Shown one piece after another: positions 61,777-64,000 of a DNA stretch of 64,000 bases. Under the pieces are notes generated by a model. It saw only the letters and a program-made list of their open reading frames with translations. It had not been told where the DNA came from and did not search any database. Origin of the DNA: VAZQ01 sp963721005. Its GTDB lineage: Bacteria; Pseudomonadota; Alphaproteobacteria; Rhizobiales; Xanthobacteraceae. A program made the translations under genes and the position numbers. Position 1 is the stretch's first letter. Each line of letters starts with the position of its first letter. The stretch spans positions 1,116,001-1,180,000 of the forward strand of contig CAVRHR010000003.1 of NCBI GenBank assembly GCA_963721005.1, written 5' to 3'.

Positions 61777-63726
61777 TCAAGCCAATTTCGCGAGCTGCCC
61801 ATCTACCAAAGTCCGAAGCGCGTCCTTCTGCTCGGTCACCACCCAGACGGCCGCATTGGCGGCGAGCTCGTCGAGCGCGGTCTTGGCCTTGTCGGGTGTC
61901 GCGGCCTCGACATGGCGGAAGGCCGTCACGTACTGCTCGACCAGCGTTCGCCGGTGCGCCGCGGCGTCTTGCGGCGCCACGAAGGCGGAATCCGGCAACT
62001 CGACCAGCGCGGTGCGCAGCGTGCCCCAGCCGAGATCGATGACCGACGGCCGCACCTGCATCAGATCTCCGGCCAGCTGGGACAAGCCCGCCACCTGCTG
62101 CACGAAATAATCCTGGTCGAAGCCGTGGGCGCCGGCCTCGGTGTCGAGCTGCGCGTAGGTCTGGGTCCAACCGCCCGGCCAGTCGCCGGCGAGCCCGATG
62201 CCGGGGATCTGGTAGGCCCGGCCCTTGTTCATCGGGCTCTTCACCCGGCCTTGGAAGCCGCCATTGACGCCGGGGCCAACGCCCGACTTGACGTCGACCC
62301 GCGGCCAGCGATTGTCGGTCGCGGCCCGCGCGATCGCCTCCACCAGCCAGATATTGTTGTTGTAGACGTCCATGAGGCTGGTGATGACGCCGCCGTGCTC
62401 GGGCCGCTCGCCGAGATAGCCGTACTGGTTGCCGCCCGGCCCGGTCTCGATGGTCTGCCGGCCGCCCATGTGCTCCATGCCGAGGGTAGCCACCACCGAC
62501 GCGAGGCGCTCGGGATGCAGCGTGTAATAGTCGTATTGCGGCCAGCTGCCCTCCCCGCCCGGCATGAAGTGCCGGCAGTCGAAGTAGAAGGCGAGCGTGC
62601 GCGGGCGCGCCGCCTGCGGCAGACGGTTGAAGTAGGACATGATGCCGATCATGCCGAGGCCCCCGTTCTCCTCGATCAGCGACATCGCATCGGTGTGGGT
62701 GGCGAGCAGGACTTGCTGGTCCCTCGGCGTGCCGTAGTCCTTGCCGGGCAGAAAGCCGATGATGGCTTTGCCGGTGTTGCGCTCGAAGCGGGCCTTGAGG
62801 GTCAGGGTGGCGGTCTTGCCGGCCTTGGCGTCGGTGAGCACCTTGGCGCCGTTGACGCGGTCGAGCGCGAGGGTCGGACAGTTGACGTATTTGGCGCCGA
62901 GACCGGCCTTGCCGTCGGGTGTATAGACGCTGCGTTGCGCCAGCCCGAACGCCGCGCCCGGCGAGAGGTCGTACACCACCACCATGCCGGCGGCTTTGCC
63001 CTTGATGCCGATTGCCGCAAATCCGTTGAGCTGGCTCCAGACCCAGCGGGAATGATAGGAGCTGGTCAGGCTCGCCGGCGGCGGCGTGAAGAGCGGCGGC
63101 CATTGGCCGGGCGAGCGCCACTCGTAATCGGTCGGCGTGAAGTTATCCAAAAACGACTCGGAATACGGCGGCTGCGGATAGGGGGCGGTGGCGAAGACCA
63201 GTATCTTGCCCGCGATCGCGTCCGCGGCCGGCGGATGGGCCGGATCGTAGTACAGCATCGGCGCGGTAATGCTCGCGGCCGCTTCGCCCGAAGTCATGCC
63301 ATAGGAGGCGACCACCGGCACCGGCGTCCCGTCGGTGACCAGCCGCTCCAGCGCCACCCCGGAATCATGATAGTGCGTGCGCCGATCGGGCCAATCGTCC
63401 ACGATATAATGATCGTAGGGGATCTCGACGAAATCCAGGTCGATCGCGCCATGCTCGACGATCTTGTCGACCAGGAAGTCGGTGTAACGCCGCCACCCCG
63501 CGCTGCCCGCGTAGGTGGGGCCGAGCTGCGACTTGAACACGTTCCATTCCAACGCCTCGTCGGGCGTGATCATGCGCTGCGGATCGATCCTGGCAAGAGC
63601 GCGGTCGCCGGCGCTTTGCGCCCATAGCGGCCGTCTGATCAGAACCGTGCCGGCAGCGGCGCCGGCTGCCTCCTTGAGGAAGCGCCGCCGTGAGGCGCCG
63701 GTTGTCCACTTCCGCGATTTGCTCAT
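61777..63726 (-). CDS. M28-like exported protein with atypical active site
   Basis: From ATG 63726 the 649-residue protein has a twin-arginine signal (ASRRRFLKEAAGAAAGTVLI), an N-terminal region with a protease-associated-like insert and an M28-type core around LLATHTDAMSLIEENGGLGM. The His-x-Asp ligand pair is present, but the second aspartate motif (normally DNASG) reads EENGG, and the usual Glu-Glu strand reads FYFDCRHFMPGGEGSW. It may be an inactive or altered hydrolase. The frame runs upstream to 63885 without homology. It may lead the minus-strand unit vapB-DUF3142-large protein, and is divergent from the last gene. Confidence 0.8.
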   Translation of the reverse strand: MSKSRKWTTGASRRRFLKEAAGAAAGTVLIRRPLWAQSAGDRALARIDPQRMITPDEALEWNVFKSQLGPTYAGSAGWRRYTDFLVDKIVEHGAIDLDFVEIPYDHYIVDDWPDRRTHYHDSGVALERLVTDGTPVPVVASYGMTSGEAAASITAPMLYYDPAHPPAADAIAGKILVFATAPYPQPPYSESFLDNFTPTDYEWRSPGQWPPLFTPPPASLTSSYHSRWVWSQLNGFAAIGIKGKAAGMVVVYDLSPGAAFGLAQRSVYTPDGKAGLGAKYVNCPTLALDRVNGAKVLTDAKAGKTATLTLKARFERNTGKAIIGFLPGKDYGTPRDQQVLLATHTDAMSLIEENGGLGMIGIMSYFNRLPQAARPRTLAFYFDCRHFMPGGEGSWPQYDYYTLHPERLASVVATLGMEHMGGRQTIETGPGGNQYGYLGERPEHGGVITSLMDVYNNNIWLVEAIARAATDNRWPRVDVKSGVGPGVNGGFQGRVKSPMNKGRAYQIPGIGLAGDWPGGWTQTYAQLDTEAGAHGFDQDYFVQQVAGLSQLAGDLMQVRPSVIDLGWGTLRTALVELPDSAFVAPQDAAAHRRTLVEQYVTAFRHVEAATPDKAKTALDELAANAAVWVVTEQKDALRTLVDGQLAKLA

Positions 63727-63883
63727 GATGATTCTCGCCGAGTGATTCTCGCTGAGTACTTCCCGCTGTAGTAAGCGGATGATCCGCGACCCTCTCGCCC
63801 GCCACGGTAACGTGCAACGCCCCTTTCGACAACCTGACCAACCCGGTATGGTCCGCGGAGCAGGATCATGCGGGAGAACATCC

Positions 63884-64000
63884 ATGCTCCACCGAAGCTT
63901 GCTCGGCGCCCTCGCTTTGGCGGCGCTGTCGGCCTATCCGGCCGGCGCGCAAATCGTCGATTTCTCGAAATATCCCGATCTCAAGGGGCAATGGAACCGG
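63884..64000 (+). CDS. N-terminal part of a secreted conserved protein (3' truncated by window)
   Basis: ATG 63884 follows GGGAGAAC and opens a signal peptide (SLLGALALAALSAYPAGAQI) and VDFSKYPDLKGQWNR, the N-terminal pattern of the same family whose C-terminal part fills 1-639. Only 39 codons are inside the window. The gene is divergent from the M28-like gene with 157 bases between the starts. Confidence 0.8.
   Translation, partial: MLHRSLLGALALAALSAYPAGAQIVDFSKYPDLKGQWNR

Overview
The window is visibly GC-rich (about two thirds G+C by eye, not counted). It reads as chromosome of an alphaproteobacterium of the Rhizobiales, most like the Bradyrhizobium/Xanthobacteraceae group. The reasons are the many orphan TctC/Bug binding proteins, the rhizobial palindromic repeats, the DUF6152/DUF6644/DUF3142 genes and the leucine-degradation genes. 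I see no tRNA, rRNA, insertion sequence, prophage or CRISPR array.

Layout. 1-639 is the 3' end of a secreted family protein; the first 39 codons of what looks like a paralogue close the window at 63884-64000. 815-15358 is a catabolic region: a Rieske oxygenase, a dienelactone hydrolase, an enoyl-CoA hydratase, four TctC proteins (one frameshifted), a polyester-depolymerase-like esterase behind a ribbon-helix-helix regulator with a striking palindrome, a nitroreductase, a frameshifted ABC-type binding protein, a metallo-beta-lactamase fold protein and an M28-like peptidase. 15412-27544 holds an enol-lactonase-like hydrolase, a Tat-exported double SnoaL protein, another ABC-type binding protein, a GGDEF/EAL sensor, an XRE regulator, two divergent TctC genes, a GlcG/HbpS protein and a DHA2 efflux pump. 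27808-32809 is the leucine/isovalerate module (isovaleryl-CoA dehydrogenase, methylcrotonyl-CoA carboxylase beta and alpha). 32900-42895 is mostly envelope: a frameshifted metallophosphoesterase, small membrane proteins, an extensin-like protein, an L,D-transpeptidase, a DUF6152 protein and a two-subunit GMC dehydrogenase.

43332-55564 carries cassettes of acid and ester catabolism: TctC plus a TcuA-like flavoprotein; MmgE/PrpD, ornithine cyclodeaminase-like and TctC as an overlapping operon; then a dienelactone hydrolase, a LigI-like amidohydrolase, a serine hydrolase and a Tat flavoprotein. Two of these groups are each bracketed by an inverted pair of the same palindromic repeat. 55911-63726 is a minus-strand block: a frameshifted haem-c/beta-propeller protein with a clear terminator, a 750-residue unknown protein overlapping a DUF3142 gene, a VapB antitoxin followed by a 26-codon remnant of vapC, and a second M28-like protein.

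The main theme is uptake and breakdown of carboxylates and aromatics. Ten periplasmic binding proteins (eight TctC/Bug, two NMT1/SsuA-like) are present without one permease or ATPase, so they must borrow membrane partners from elsewhere or act as sensors. Four genes show single-base frameshifts that all look like one extra base; they may be real decay or consensus errors.
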